A DNA stretch of 64,000 bases, from the NCBI GenBank assembly GCA_024231975.1, contig JAAEQB010000013.1, positions 62,001 through 126,000 on the forward strand. The letters run 5' to 3'. The position numbers and the translations under genes were made by a program. Below, in pieces: positions 15,716 through 23,929 of the stretch. Within the stretch, counting starts at the first letter, position 1; each line of letters starts with the position of its first letter. The DNA comes from Allobosea sp. Its GTDB lineage: Bacteria > Pseudomonadota > Alphaproteobacteria > Rhizobiales > Beijerinckiaceae. The notes below the pieces were generated by a model, which saw only the letters and a program-made list of their open reading frames with translations, was not told the DNA's origin and searched no databases.

Positions 15716-17161
15716 TCAGAGTTCCGCCTCGACCGTCAGATGGCTCCCACTGCCCGATGTGACGAGCAGCGCTGCAAATGACTGCCCGGCCCCGATTGAC
15801 GGCGAGATCAGGGTCAGCGACAGCGTAGCACCATGGGCGCTGCTGCTGCCGAGGCCGGATATCGCGGCGTCGGCAAAGACTCTGCGGTTGAGGCCTGATT
15901 GTGTGATGGTCGGGTTCGAGATTCGCAACGGCGCCGGCAAGGCGATGCTCACGGAGAGCTCGCCGGTGTCGATGAGCAGGCCCGCGCCCAAGCGCACGCC
16001 CGCCGCGCCCGGCCGCACGACATGGCAATAGCGTGCCGCCAGCCAGCTTTCCTCGGGCCGCCTCTGCCAGCCCGTCGCGCTCGCCCCGAGCTCGAGCTTG
16101 ACCTGGCCGAAGCTGACCGAGCCGCCGCCGCTGCGCGCCAGCTTGACCGTGATGTCGCCGGTGTCGCCGGGAGCGGTGGTCAGCGTGACGCTTCGCCGGC
16201 CGGAGCCGGCAGGGATCGTCCCGGTCACCGTGCCGACCGTGACCGACAAATCACCGGTCGGCGCCTCCACCGAGAGCGTCACGGTCGTCGATGCCAGCGA
16301 GGCCTGCCCCCATAACGCCCGCTCGACCACTTGGGCGATCTCCCCGGAAGCCAGGGTCAGGACAGTCCCGGACAGCGACAGGCTGCTGGCGCCGCTCGCC
16401 TTCCAGCGATCGTAGCCATAGACGCCGCTCGCCAGCGAACCGCCGGCGAAGGCGCGCTGGTTGATTTGGAAGTCGCCGTTGATCAGCAGGTTCTGCCGCG
16501 GCACGTCACGCGCCCAGCTGCTGGCTGGCAGAGTGACCAGCCCGCTCGCCCGGTCGACCACCAGCGCCTCGGTCCAGTTCGTGCCATCGGGGCTGACCTT
16601 GATCCGGAACTGGTCGTCACCGGCAAGGCCGATCTCGGCCCTGCCCGAGAATGCATCCTGGAAGAGCAGGCTCGCCGTGCGCGCCGCGCTCGCCTTGTTG
16701 AGCTTGAGCCGATGATCGGTACCGGCATGGCTGAACAGGCTGGCACCGGCCGAGACGGCGAACCGGTTCGTGGTGTCGGCCGTAGTGTTCACGCCCCAGA
16801 GCGCCGCGCCGAGGCTGCTCTCTGGCTGCGAACGGCGCCATTGCGTGCCGGTCCAGACATGGTGCTCGGCCTCGTCCGTGACCCAGGCCTGCCAGCCGGC
16901 CCGCGGTGGCAGGAAGCTCCAGGCCCCGTCCTCGAAGATGGCGAGTTCGTCCTGATGACCAGAGAAGACGCCTGTGCCGCCGGTCGGCACGATATAGGCA
17001 GCGGTCTCAGCCGGTGAAGCCGGCGGCACGGTCTGCGTCCGGCTGGCAACGACGAGATGCACCAGGGCATCGAGCCGCATCAGCGCATCATTGTGGGTGA
17101 CGTGTTTCTGCGCCTGCCCGGCGGCGAGCAGGGGCAGGCCAAGACGCGGCGTATCGCTCAT
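15716..17161 (-). CDS. DUF2793-containing phage-tail/GTA-like protein
   Basis: 481 aa from ATG 17161 (GAGG upstream). The N-terminus SDTPRLGLPLLAAGQAQKHV and following ~110 residues match DUF2793, a domain seen in alphaproteobacterial phage-like and gene-transfer-agent tail proteins. The region from NLLINGDFQINQRAF onward, with YDRWKASG, resembles the carbohydrate-binding C-terminus of tail proteins. No other tail or capsid gene is nearby. It is convergent with the exported-protein operon (50-bp gap). Could be a domesticated surface/adhesion protein. Confidence 0.7.
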   Translation of the reverse strand: MSDTPRLGLPLLAAGQAQKHVTHNDALMRLDALVHLVVASRTQTVPPASPAETAAYIVPTGGTGVFSGHQDELAIFEDGAWSFLPPRAGWQAWVTDEAEHHVWTGTQWRRSQPESSLGAALWGVNTTADTTNRFAVSAGASLFSHAGTDHRLKLNKASAARTASLLFQDAFSGRAEIGLAGDDQFRIKVSPDGTNWTEALVVDRASGLVTLPASSWARDVPRQNLLINGDFQINQRAFAGGSLASGVYGYDRWKASGASSLSLSGTVLTLASGEIAQVVERALWGQASLASTTVTLSVEAPTGDLSVTVGTVTGTIPAGSGRRSVTLTTAPGDTGDITVKLARSGGGSVSFGQVKLELGASATGWQRRPEESWLAARYCHVVRPGAAGVRLGAGLLIDTGELSVSIALPAPLRISNPTITQSGLNRRVFADAAISGLGSSSAHGATLSLTLISPSIGAGQSFAALLVTSGSGSHLTVEAEL

Positions 17162-17266
17162 GAGACCTCGCAGGATCGGACCGGCACGCGGAAGGCGCGC
17201 CATCCGGCCGATTATGCGGGCCCCGGAAACCGCGGGGATCGATTCAGATTCTATCCCCGTTCCAAA

Positions 17267-17310
17267 GCATTTTCGAGCGAAGTGGCCACCGGTTCGCGTG
17301 AAGAAAATGC
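17267..17310. repeat. Dispersed palindromic element (GCATTTTC / GAAAATGC)
   Basis: A 44-bp imperfect palindrome with 8-bp outer arms and inner GCGAA/TTCGC arms around GTGGCCAC. It fills the gap between the carbamoyltransferase stop and the DUF2793 gene start. Similar sequences are, from memory, frequent intergenic repeats in Rhizobiales genomes. It may serve as a 3' hairpin for the carbamoyltransferase mRNA. Confidence 0.5.
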
Positions 17311-17323
17311 GAAAAACAAAAAC

Positions 17324-19156
17324 TCAGTCGAGCTCGAACGCGTCCTTGTAGTTCAGCTTCAGCGCCGGGTCCTGCTCCTCCTTGCGCAGCAGGCAGTTGC
17401 CGACAACGAGCAATTCGATCTCCGAGCCCATGAAGCAGCGGAAAGCGTCACTGGCGGTGCAGACAATCGGCTCGCCGCGGACGTTGAAGGAGGTGTTGAC
17501 CACGACCGGGCAGCCGGTCAGCGCCTTGAAGCGCGAGATCAGTTGGTGATAGCGCGGGTTCGTATCGGCGTGCACCGTCTGGATGCGGGCGGAATAGTCG
17601 ACATGGGTGACGGCGGGGATGCTCGAGCGCGGCACGTTCAGCTTGTCGATGCCGAACAGCGCCTTCTCCTCATCCGTCATCTCACGCCGCAATTCCTCGC
17701 GGACATCGGCGACCAGCAGCATGTAAGGGGAATCGCCGTCGAGCTCGAACCAGTCGGCGACGTCCTCGCGCAGCACCGAGGGCGCGAACGGCCGGAAGCT
17801 CTCGCGGTACTTCACCTTGAGATTGAGCGTCTTCTGCATCGCCGGCGAGCGCGGATCGCCGAGGATCGAGCGGCCGCCGAGCGCGCGCGGGCCGAACTCC
17901 ATCCGCCCTTGCATCCAGCCGACAGCCTTGCCGTCGGCGAGGCCCTGTGCGGTCAGATCGATCAGCGCGGCATCGTCGAGAACTTCGAACTTCGCGCCCG
18001 CCGCAGTCAGCTCGGCCTCGATCTCGGTCTGGCTGAACTCCGGTCCGAGATAGCTGCCGCGCATCGCATCGCCCTTGGCGGGCACCTCGCGCGGCTTGCC
18101 GTGGAAGATGTGGTAGCCGGCCAGCGCCGCCCCGAGCGCCCCGCCGGCATCGCCGGCGGCCGGCTGGATCCAGAGCCCGTCGAAGACGCCTTCGCGCAGC
18201 AGCTTACCGTTGGCGACGCAGTTCAGGGCGACGCCTCCGGCAAGGCAAAGATTCTTCTGGCCGGTCTCGGCCCGCACCGAACGGGCGAGGCGCAGCACGA
18301 TCTCCTCGGTCACTGCCTGGACCGAGGCTGCCATGTCCATGTGGAATTGGGTCAGCAATTGCTCGGGCTTGCGGGCCGGCTCGCCGAACAGCTTGGCGAA
18401 CTTGTCGTTCGTCATGGTCAAGCCGACGCTGTAGTTGAAGAAGCTCTGGTCGAGATGGAAGGAGCCGTCCTCCTTCAGGTCGATCAGCTCCTCCAGCATC
18501 AACTTGGCGAAGCGCGGCTCGCCATAGGGCGCGAGCCCCATCACCTTGTACTCGCCGGAATTGACCTTGAAGCCGATATAATAGGTCACGGCCGAGTAGA
18601 GCAGCCCGAGCGAATGCGGGAAATGCAGCTCCTTGTGGACCTTCAGATCGTTGCCCTTGCCGATGGCGAGCGTCATCGTCGCCCATTCGCCGACCCCGTC
18701 CATCGTCAGCACCGCCGCCTCCTCGAAGGGCGAGGGGTAGAAGGCGGATGCAGCGTGCGAGAGGTGATGCTCGGTGAAGAGCAGCTTTTCGACATCGAAG
18801 CTGGCTGAGAGCTTCTTCAGCTCCTTGGCGATGATCTGCTTCTGGAACAGCTTTTCGCGCAGCCAGAGCGGCATCGCCATGCGGAATGAGGTGAAGCCGC
18901 GCGGCGCGAAGGAGAGATAGGTCTCGAGCAGGCGCTCGAACTTGATGAAGGGCTTGTCGTAGAAGACGACCGCGTCGAGCTCGTCGAGCCCGCAGCCGGC
19001 GACCGAGAGGCAGTATTCGACCGCGTGCCTCGGGAACTCGGCGTCGTGTTTCCGCCGCGTGAAGCGCTCCTCCTGCGCCGCCGCCTCGATGCGCCCGTCG
19101 ACGACCAGCGCCGCCGCGCTGTCATGGTAGAGCCCCGATATCCCGAGAATGCGCAT
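17324..19156 (-). CDS. Carbamoyltransferase, NodU/CmcH family
   Basis: 610 aa from ATG 19156 (begins MRILGISGLYHDSAAALV, the family's N-terminal ATP-binding fold). Further landmarks: TEHHLSHAASAFYPSPF, LTMDGVGEW, the Kae1-like LAGGVALNCVANGKL, and the C-terminal PVVVNTSFNVRGEPIVC. These enzymes transfer a carbamoyl group from carbamoyl phosphate, via carbamoyl-AMP, to a sugar hydroxyl (Nod factors, cephamycin, saxitoxin, capsules). Last gene of a SxtJ-DUF5989-carbamoyltransferase operon. Probable substrate: a sugar of the local polysaccharide or lipid-linked precursor. Confidence 0.9.
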   Translation of the reverse strand: MRILGISGLYHDSAAALVVDGRIEAAAQEERFTRRKHDAEFPRHAVEYCLSVAGCGLDELDAVVFYDKPFIKFERLLETYLSFAPRGFTSFRMAMPLWLREKLFQKQIIAKELKKLSASFDVEKLLFTEHHLSHAASAFYPSPFEEAAVLTMDGVGEWATMTLAIGKGNDLKVHKELHFPHSLGLLYSAVTYYIGFKVNSGEYKVMGLAPYGEPRFAKLMLEELIDLKEDGSFHLDQSFFNYSVGLTMTNDKFAKLFGEPARKPEQLLTQFHMDMAASVQAVTEEIVLRLARSVRAETGQKNLCLAGGVALNCVANGKLLREGVFDGLWIQPAAGDAGGALGAALAGYHIFHGKPREVPAKGDAMRGSYLGPEFSQTEIEAELTAAGAKFEVLDDAALIDLTAQGLADGKAVGWMQGRMEFGPRALGGRSILGDPRSPAMQKTLNLKVKYRESFRPFAPSVLREDVADWFELDGDSPYMLLVADVREELRREMTDEEKALFGIDKLNVPRSSIPAVTHVDYSARIQTVHADTNPRYHQLISRFKALTGCPVVVNTSFNVRGEPIVCTASDAFRCFMGSEIELLVVGNCLLRKEEQDPALKLNYKDAFELD

Positions 19157-19170
19157 CGCGGCCGGGACGC

Positions 19171-19320
19171 TCAGAACAGCGTGTAGATGAAGGGCGCGAT
19201 CGCGCTGCCCTTGGTCAGGAAGAGCAGGCCGCCGAGCAGCACGCACATCAGAAGAATCGGCACCAGCCAGAACTTCTTTCGTGCCGCCATGAAGCGGAAG
19301 AACTCGCGCAGGAACGACAT
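19171..19320 (-). CDS. DUF5989-family membrane microprotein ending in FIYTLF
   Basis: 49 aa: MSFLREFFRFMAARKKF, then one hydrophobic helix (WLVPILLMCVLLGGLLFL), then TKGSAIAP and the terminal FIYTLF. The many basic residues before the helix put the C-terminus outside. Matches the DUF5989 small proteins encoded beside SxtJ and carbamoyltransferases. Spacing is 13 nt after the SxtJ stop and 14 nt before the carbamoyltransferase start, so clearly one operon. The C-terminal F-I-Y-x-x-F hexapeptide has the same pattern as the microprotein at 8725-8832 and as DltX. Only small shadows of it appear in longer frames. Confidence 0.8.
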   Translation of the reverse strand: MSFLREFFRFMAARKKFWLVPILLMCVLLGGLLFLTKGSAIAPFIYTLF

Positions 19321-19333
19321 CGCAGCAATCCCG

Positions 19334-19771
19334 TCAGAACTGGTCTTTCATCGAGACCGGCTCCGGTCCCGGCGGATCGCGAACGATCCAATAGCTCTTC
19401 GCCTCCGGCTGCTTCTTCAGCCTGAGGAAATCCTTGCCGACCAGCCGGGCGATGAAAGCCATCGGCGTGAAGACGAGGAAGAACAGGATGCCGAGCACGA
19501 TCGGGTTGATGATCGCCGCCAGCAGCAGGCCGAACTTCATCCAGAGCTTGTTCAGCGGCGCCAGCACCGCCGGCCGGATCAGCGCGACCGCGAGGAAGCC
19601 AACCGCGACCAGCGCGAGCCAGGGCCAGGCCCGGCCGTGGTGCCAGGCATTGTAGAGGCCGATCAGCGCGAAGACGGCCGCGAAGACGAAGCCGAAGGAA
19701 CGATCGCTCGATCCTTCATGCGCGTCATGGCCGGCTCCGGTCTGAAATTCGTGATGGACGCCCTTCGACAA
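19334..19771 (-). CDS. SxtJ-family membrane protein
   Basis: 145 aa. After a polar N-terminus (about 25 residues) there are three hydrophobic segments (FGFVFAAVFALIGLY; WPWLALVAVGFLAVALI; LLLAAIINPIVLGILFFLVF) followed by GKDFLRLKKQPEAKSYW, a tail typical of SxtJ proteins. The biochemical role of SxtJ is unknown; it is consistently linked to carbamoyltransferases. First gene of the operon. Its promoter must lie in the 159 bp it shares with the divergent Abi-alpha gene. Confidence 0.75.
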   Translation of the reverse strand: MSKGVHHEFQTGAGHDAHEGSSDRSFGFVFAAVFALIGLYNAWHHGRAWPWLALVAVGFLAVALIRPAVLAPLNKLWMKFGLLLAAIINPIVLGILFFLVFTPMAFIARLVGKDFLRLKKQPEAKSYWIVRDPPGPEPVSMKDQF

Positions 19772-19930
19772 GCCGCCGCTCCTGTTCAGGCGGCATGCTC
19801 TAGGCGATCTGGGGCGGAAGGTACAGGGTCGAGACAGCAGCAGGCCAGCGGTTTAAGGGATGCCTTTTGATGAGCATCATTGAATATTTTGGTATTCTGG
19901 CGCTGGGTCCGATTCACGAGCGAGCACGAT

Positions 19931-20698
19931 ATGCCAGAAGCGACCGACATTGCGACTGCCATAGCAACCGAAGTTGCAAAGCAAATTCCGGTCAAAGATG
20001 TGTATAATGATGCGGTTAAGCCTGCCACTCAGCAAGTAGGCAATCTGGTAGGTGACGTTGCCAAAACGATCCTCCTTGTGTTGGCACCGCTGCAAATTAC
20101 AGGAGCGCTTCAGGATCGATTCCGCTCTTTTCTTGATAAATCCGTGCGCCGCGTTTCAGAAGAGGACAGACTACCACCGCCGCCGCAGATATTGGGACCG
20201 GTCCTCGAAGGGATCAGGTATGAACCAGAAGACAGTCCGATAGTTGAGATGTTCTCTCGGCTCTTGAGCTCAAGTATGGATCAAAAAAAGATCCATAACG
20301 CACACCCGGCTTTTTCGCAGATCATTAAACAGCTTTCTGCCGACGAAGCTGCTCTGCTTAAGGCCATGTGGCAGCTCTGGGAACGGGAAGGCCGTTCGTT
20401 CCGTCAGCAATTCACACAAGATTATGACCGCAATTCAAATCGGTTTAGCAATTCGAAAATAGAACTCGATGAATTACCAAGAGAAGATCTTATTTTCCCC
20501 GAAAACATTGAATTCTACGGCCAACATCTATACGCCTTAGGCATCACTGCATTCTACGACAGCGCCAACCAAGAGGCCATAATTTCCACGGAAAAGGACG
20601 GAAGTAAAATTCAAACCGGAACCAGAATATTTAAAGAATTAAGATTCACTGACGTCGGCAAGAAGTTTATGTTAGCAGTCAACGATAAGAAATTGTGA
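19931..20698 (+). CDS. Abi-alpha (DUF4393) family protein
   Basis: 255 aa from ATG 19931. The pattern KQIPVKDVYNDAVKPATQQVGN, a hydrophobic stretch (TILLVLAPLQI) and LPPPPQILGPVLEGIRYEPED, then IVEMFSRLLSSSMD and VHPAFSQIIKQLSADEA-like text fits PF14337 (Abi_alpha, formerly DUF4393). Some members are linked to phage abortive infection, though most are untested. Base composition is clearly lower in GC than the flanks, codons ending in A/T are common, and the gene stands alone between convergent/divergent native operons, so recent acquisition is likely. Confidence 0.7.
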   Translation: MPEATDIATAIATEVAKQIPVKDVYNDAVKPATQQVGNLVGDVAKTILLVLAPLQITGALQDRFRSFLDKSVRRVSEEDRLPPPPQILGPVLEGIRYEPEDSPIVEMFSRLLSSSMDQKKIHNAHPAFSQIIKQLSADEAALLKAMWQLWEREGRSFRQQFTQDYDRNSNRFSNSKIELDELPREDLIFPENIEFYGQHLYALGITAFYDSANQEAIISTEKDGSKIQTGTRIFKELRFTDVGKKFMLAVNDKKL

Positions 20699-20753
20699 AC
20701 AATCAGGAATTGCCCTTTCAAGAAATGCAGACTATGAATGAATTGCCTGAGCA

Positions 20754-20783
20754 CCTCATGCTCGGGCAACCCCGAGCATGAGG
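20754..20783. terminator. Bidirectional stem-loop between convergent genes
   Basis: A perfect 13-bp stem (CCTCATGCTCGGG) with a CAAC loop lies between the Abi-alpha stop (20698) and the SDR stop (20794). There is no strong T-tract on either side. Placement between convergent genes indicates a terminator for both strands. Confidence 0.65.
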
Positions 20784-20793
20784 CTGCTTCACT

Positions 20794-21570
20794 TCAGCTC
20801 AGCATCCGCGTATCGCCGCAGACCGAGATCTCCTGGCCAGAGATCGTCTTGGCGAAGGGCGAGGCAAGGAAGACGATCTGCTTGGCGATGTCGCTGGGGT
20901 CGACGAACTGCTTGATCGAGACCCCCGCGAAGAGCCGGTCCGTCATCTCCTCATGCGAGACGTTGAGCGAGCGCGCCTTGTTGGCGATCACGCTCTGGAT
21001 GCGGGGACCGTCGACCAGTCCCGGACAGATCGCGTTGGCACGGATGCCGAACTCGCCGAGCTCGGCCGAAAGCGCCTTGGTGAAACCGATCACGCCCCAT
21101 TTCGCCGCGGCATAGGGCGAGCGCAGCGGAAAGCCGTGCTTGCCGGCCTGGCTGGAGAGATTGACGATAGAGGCGTTCTTCGACTGCTTCAGGTGCTCGA
21201 CCGCGAGCCGCGTGCAGTTGAACTGGCCGGTCAGGTCGATGGCGACGCAGGAATCCCAGTCCTCCGGCGCGATCTCGTCGACGCGCCCGGTCGGCCCGGC
21301 GATGCCGGCATTGTTGACCAGGCAGTCGAGCCCGCCCAGCGCCGCCAAGGCCTCCCCGAACAGCCGCGCCACTGCCTTGCGGTCGGAGACGTCGCAGGTC
21401 GAGCGCGTGATCGCAGGATCGCTCTGCGCCATCTCGGCGAGCGCCTTCTCGTCGACGTCGCAGATATGGACCTTGGCGCCCTCCGCCGCGAAGGCGCGCG
21501 CCGTCGCCCGGCCGATGCCATTGGCGCCCGCCGTCACCAGCACGCGCAGGCCCTTGATCGTCAGATCCAT
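20794..21570 (-). CDS. SDR-family NAD(P)-dependent oxidoreductase
   Basis: 258 aa, classical SDR. TAGANGIGRATA is the cofactor loop (TGxxxGxG type), Asp in HICDVDEKAL suggests NAD(H) preference, NNAG is present, and the catalytic Ser (VNLSSQAG) and YAAAK are intact. It lies 38 bp downstream of the GntR regulator and is oriented with it, away from the transporter operon. Probably oxidises or reduces a hydroxylated substrate in the pathway served by the adjacent transporter and BKACE enzyme. Confidence 0.85.
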   Translation of the reverse strand: MDLTIKGLRVLVTAGANGIGRATARAFAAEGAKVHICDVDEKALAEMAQSDPAITRSTCDVSDRKAVARLFGEALAALGGLDCLVNNAGIAGPTGRVDEIAPEDWDSCVAIDLTGQFNCTRLAVEHLKQSKNASIVNLSSQAGKHGFPLRSPYAAAKWGVIGFTKALSAELGEFGIRANAICPGLVDGPRIQSVIANKARSLNVSHEEMTDRLFAGVSIKQFVDPSDIAKQIVFLASPFAKTISGQEISVCGDTRMLS

Positions 21571-21608
21571 CGTTTCCGTCCCTTTTCCTTCGTTCTCAAG
21601 CCGATCGA

Positions 21609-22370
21609 CTATTCCGCCAGCCGCGCCGTCCGTTCGATATGCTCGGCCGCGGCGCTGATGTCCTCGACCAGCGCCTGCCGCGCTGCTGCCGGATCGCGCC
21701 GCCGCAACGCCGCCAGCAATTGCGCATGCGCGACGACGGCGCTGCCGCCGTCGAGCCGGCGCGGCTCGTGCCGCATGTCGAGATTGAGCACCGGCCCGGC
21801 CTTGAGCCAGAGCCGCCCGATCATCTCGACCAGAGAGGGCATGCCCGCCGCCTCGTAGAGCGAAAAATGCAGGTCGCGATTGGCTGCGACCGCGGCGGCC
21901 GGTTCCGGCGGGTCCTTCGCCGCCGCCAGGAACGCTGCCTCGTGCTCGGCGACCACGGCGATCTGCGCCTCGGTGATGACCTTCGTCGCCTCTTCGGCCG
22001 CGAAGCCCTCGACCACCAGCCTGATCCGGGTGAGTTCGCGGAATTGCGCCAGCGTCAGCACCGGCACGCGTACCGCCCGCCCGGGCAGAACCTCCAGTGC
22101 CTTGTCGGCCGCGAGCCGGCTCACCGCCTCGCGCACCGGCATCATCGAGACGCCGAGCGCCTCGGCGACGCGGCGTAGCGAGAGTTTTTCGCCCGGCGCC
22201 AGCCGTCCCGCGATCAGGAGCGCCCGAAGCTCGCCGGTGACCCGTTCGCCCAGTGTCTCGTGCTGGAGGGAGCCAACCTCGTCGAGCGCCGACGCCTCGC
22301 CCGCCTTCCCCAGGGCTGAGGAGGCAAGCCGCGATTGCGGCGCAACAGAGGGCTGGACTCGGGCAACCAT
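21609..22370 (-). CDS. GntR-family regulator with FCD domain
   Basis: 253 aa from ATG 22370 (AGG 8 nt upstream; a GTG at 22394 is alternative). Winged HTH at about residues 40-105: LGERVTGELRALLIAGRLAPGEKLSLRRVAEALGVS in outline, then MMPVREAVSRLAADKAL. The C-terminal FCD ligand domain contains RLVVEGFAAE, DLHFSLYEAAG and HAQLLAAL with the usual metal-binding His residues. It is divergent from the binding-protein/transporter operon and likely represses it and itself until a carboxylate-type ligand appears. Confidence 0.88.
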   Translation of the reverse strand: MVARVQPSVAPQSRLASSALGKAGEASALDEVGSLQHETLGERVTGELRALLIAGRLAPGEKLSLRRVAEALGVSMMPVREAVSRLAADKALEVLPGRAVRVPVLTLAQFRELTRIRLVVEGFAAEEATKVITEAQIAVVAEHEAAFLAAAKDPPEPAAAVAANRDLHFSLYEAAGMPSLVEMIGRLWLKAGPVLNLDMRHEPRRLDGGSAVVAHAQLLAALRRRDPAAARQALVEDISAAAEHIERTARLAE

Positions 22371-22385
22371 GTCTGCCAACCTAAC

Positions 22386-22395
22386 TGTGATCACA
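22386..22395. promoter_or_regulatory. Candidate GntR operator TGTGATCACA
   Basis: A perfect 10-bp palindrome in the 118-bp gap between the divergent GntR gene and transporter operon, followed by a second GATCA half-site (22396-22400). FCD-type GntR proteins commonly bind short palindromes of this size. Assigned by position only. Confidence 0.35.
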
Positions 22396-22488
22396 GATCA
22401 CGACAAGCGGTCCGAGACCGCAGAGTGAAGAACGACGATCGACACAATCCGACGCCGAAGAGCGCGGTGCAGTTCTGGGAGGAACGGA

Positions 22489-23748
22489 ATGTCAGAGCAG
22501 TCAAGGATCAAGGGCCTCTCGCGTCGTCAGACGCTCGTCGGGCTCGGCGCGGCGGCCACCGGCCTCGTCGCCAGCCCGGCGGTCATTCTCGCACAGAGCG
22601 CGGACGCGATCCGCTTCGGGCACCTGACACCGCGCACCGGCTTTCTCGGCCCGCTCGGCGAATACGGCGTCATGGCTGCCGATCTCGCCGCGGAAGAGAT
22701 CAACGCCGCCGGCGGCGTCAACGGCCGCAAGCTCGAATTGCTCAAGGAGGACTCGGTCAACCCGCAGACCGCCTCGACCAAGGCAGAGCGGATGTTCGAG
22801 CGCGATCAGGTCGCCTGTATCATCGGCGAGATCTCGTCGGCCTCCTGCCTGACGATCTCGCAGGTCGCGGCGCGCAACAAGAAGCTGTTCTTCAACACCG
22901 GCGGCAATTCCGACGCGCTGCGCGGCGAGAGTTGCAACCGCTACATGTTCCATGTCGAGCACCAGAACTCGATGTATGTGAAGAGCGCCGGCCGCTCGCT
23001 GCTGGCGCAGGGCCTGGTCAAGGGCAAGAAGTGGTTCTCGCTCACCGCGGACTACGCCTTCGGCCATGACCTCAGCAAGGTCGCCAAGCGCTTCATGGAG
23101 GCCAATGGCGGCCAGTTCGCCGCCGACAAGCTGGTGCCGACCGACGCGACCGACTTCTCGGCGCTGCTGCTGGAGATCAGAGCGGCCAAGCCCGACCTCG
23201 TCATCTCCAACCTCGCCGGCAACCAGATCACCAACTTCCTCAAGCAGTATTCCGAGTTCGGCCTGACCTTCCCGGTCGCCGGCTTCGGCTTCGACACCGC
23301 CCTCGCCTGGGCCGCCGGCAAGGACAATTTCGGCGGCATCTGGCCCTGCGTCTGGCATCACCTGATCGACACGCCCTCGAGCAAGGCCTTCGTCGCCGCC
23401 TTCACCAAGAAATACGGCAAGCCGCCGGAGAACCAGGCCTGGGGCGACTATGTCGGCGTCAAGATCATGGCCCAGTCGATGAACGAGCTGAAGTCGACCG
23501 ACACCGCCAAGATCCTCGAGCATCTCGAGAAGGGCGCCAAGTTCGACGTAATGAAGCCGCGCCAGGGCTATTTCCGCGCCTCCGACCACCAGCTGATCAG
23601 CGAGATGTACACGATCACCGCTTTGCCGGCGGCGCAGGTCAAGAACCAGTGGGACCTCTTCACCTCCTCGCCGCCGGTGCCCGGCCCGAACGAGGACATG
23701 GAGGTGATCGCCACCCAGGGCGACGAAGCCGTCTGCAAGATGAGCTGA
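22489..23748 (+). CDS. Branched-chain/amide-type ABC transporter substrate-binding protein (Tat-exported)
   Basis: 419 aa. Twin-arginine signal GLSRRQTLVGLGAAATG with likely cleavage after ILAQS. The mature protein is a Peripl_BP_6 (LivK/UrtA-like) type I binding fold: IRFGHLTPRTGFLGPLGEYG, AAEEINAAGGVNGRKLELL, and ACIIGEISSASCLTISQVA. First gene of a transporter operon with LivH and a LivM-LivG-LivF fusion. Ligand not determinable; adjacent carnitine-dehydrogenase-like and BKACE genes make a quaternary-amine or beta-keto-acid precursor plausible. Confidence 0.9.
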   Translation: MSEQSRIKGLSRRQTLVGLGAAATGLVASPAVILAQSADAIRFGHLTPRTGFLGPLGEYGVMAADLAAEEINAAGGVNGRKLELLKEDSVNPQTASTKAERMFERDQVACIIGEISSASCLTISQVAARNKKLFFNTGGNSDALRGESCNRYMFHVEHQNSMYVKSAGRSLLAQGLVKGKKWFSLTADYAFGHDLSKVAKRFMEANGGQFAADKLVPTDATDFSALLLEIRAAKPDLVISNLAGNQITNFLKQYSEFGLTFPVAGFGFDTALAWAAGKDNFGGIWPCVWHHLIDTPSSKAFVAAFTKKYGKPPENQAWGDYVGVKIMAQSMNELKSTDTAKILEHLEKGAKFDVMKPRQGYFRASDHQLISEMYTITALPAAQVKNQWDLFTSSPPVPGPNEDMEVIATQGDEAVCKMS

Positions 23749-23774
23749 GGCGCCCGGCGCCGGAACCACGACAG

Positions 23775-23879
23775 GCCCTCTCTTCCGGAACGGGGGAGAG
23801 ATGGAGAGGGGGCTTAGCGCCACGATCGACCAGCGTCGGCTCTGCCCCCTCCCAACCCTCCCCCGTTCCGGGAGAGGGC
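23775..23879. repeat. Long inverted repeat, REP-like
   Basis: Arms at 23775-23798 and 23858-23879 (both reading GCCCTCTC...GGAACGGGGGAG, differing by a 2-nt indel) are separated by 59 bp. They lie between the binding-protein stop and the LivH start. The structure could lower expression of the permeases relative to the binding protein. Confidence 0.6.
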
Positions 23880-23929
23880 TCCCGCGCCCTTCAACCCATG
23901 CCCTTCAGGTAGCTGACAAAGGCCATCCC

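Noticed and set aside
15716..17161. Prophage remnant
   Set aside because: Only the DUF2793 gene is phage-like; no integrase, capsid, terminase, lysis gene or att-like repeat was found around it.
17057..18808. Long plus-strand frame opposite the carbamoyltransferase
   Set aside because: Arg/Glu/Asp/Leu-rich shadow translation with no recognisable domain; the opposite strand carries complete NodU/CmcH motifs.
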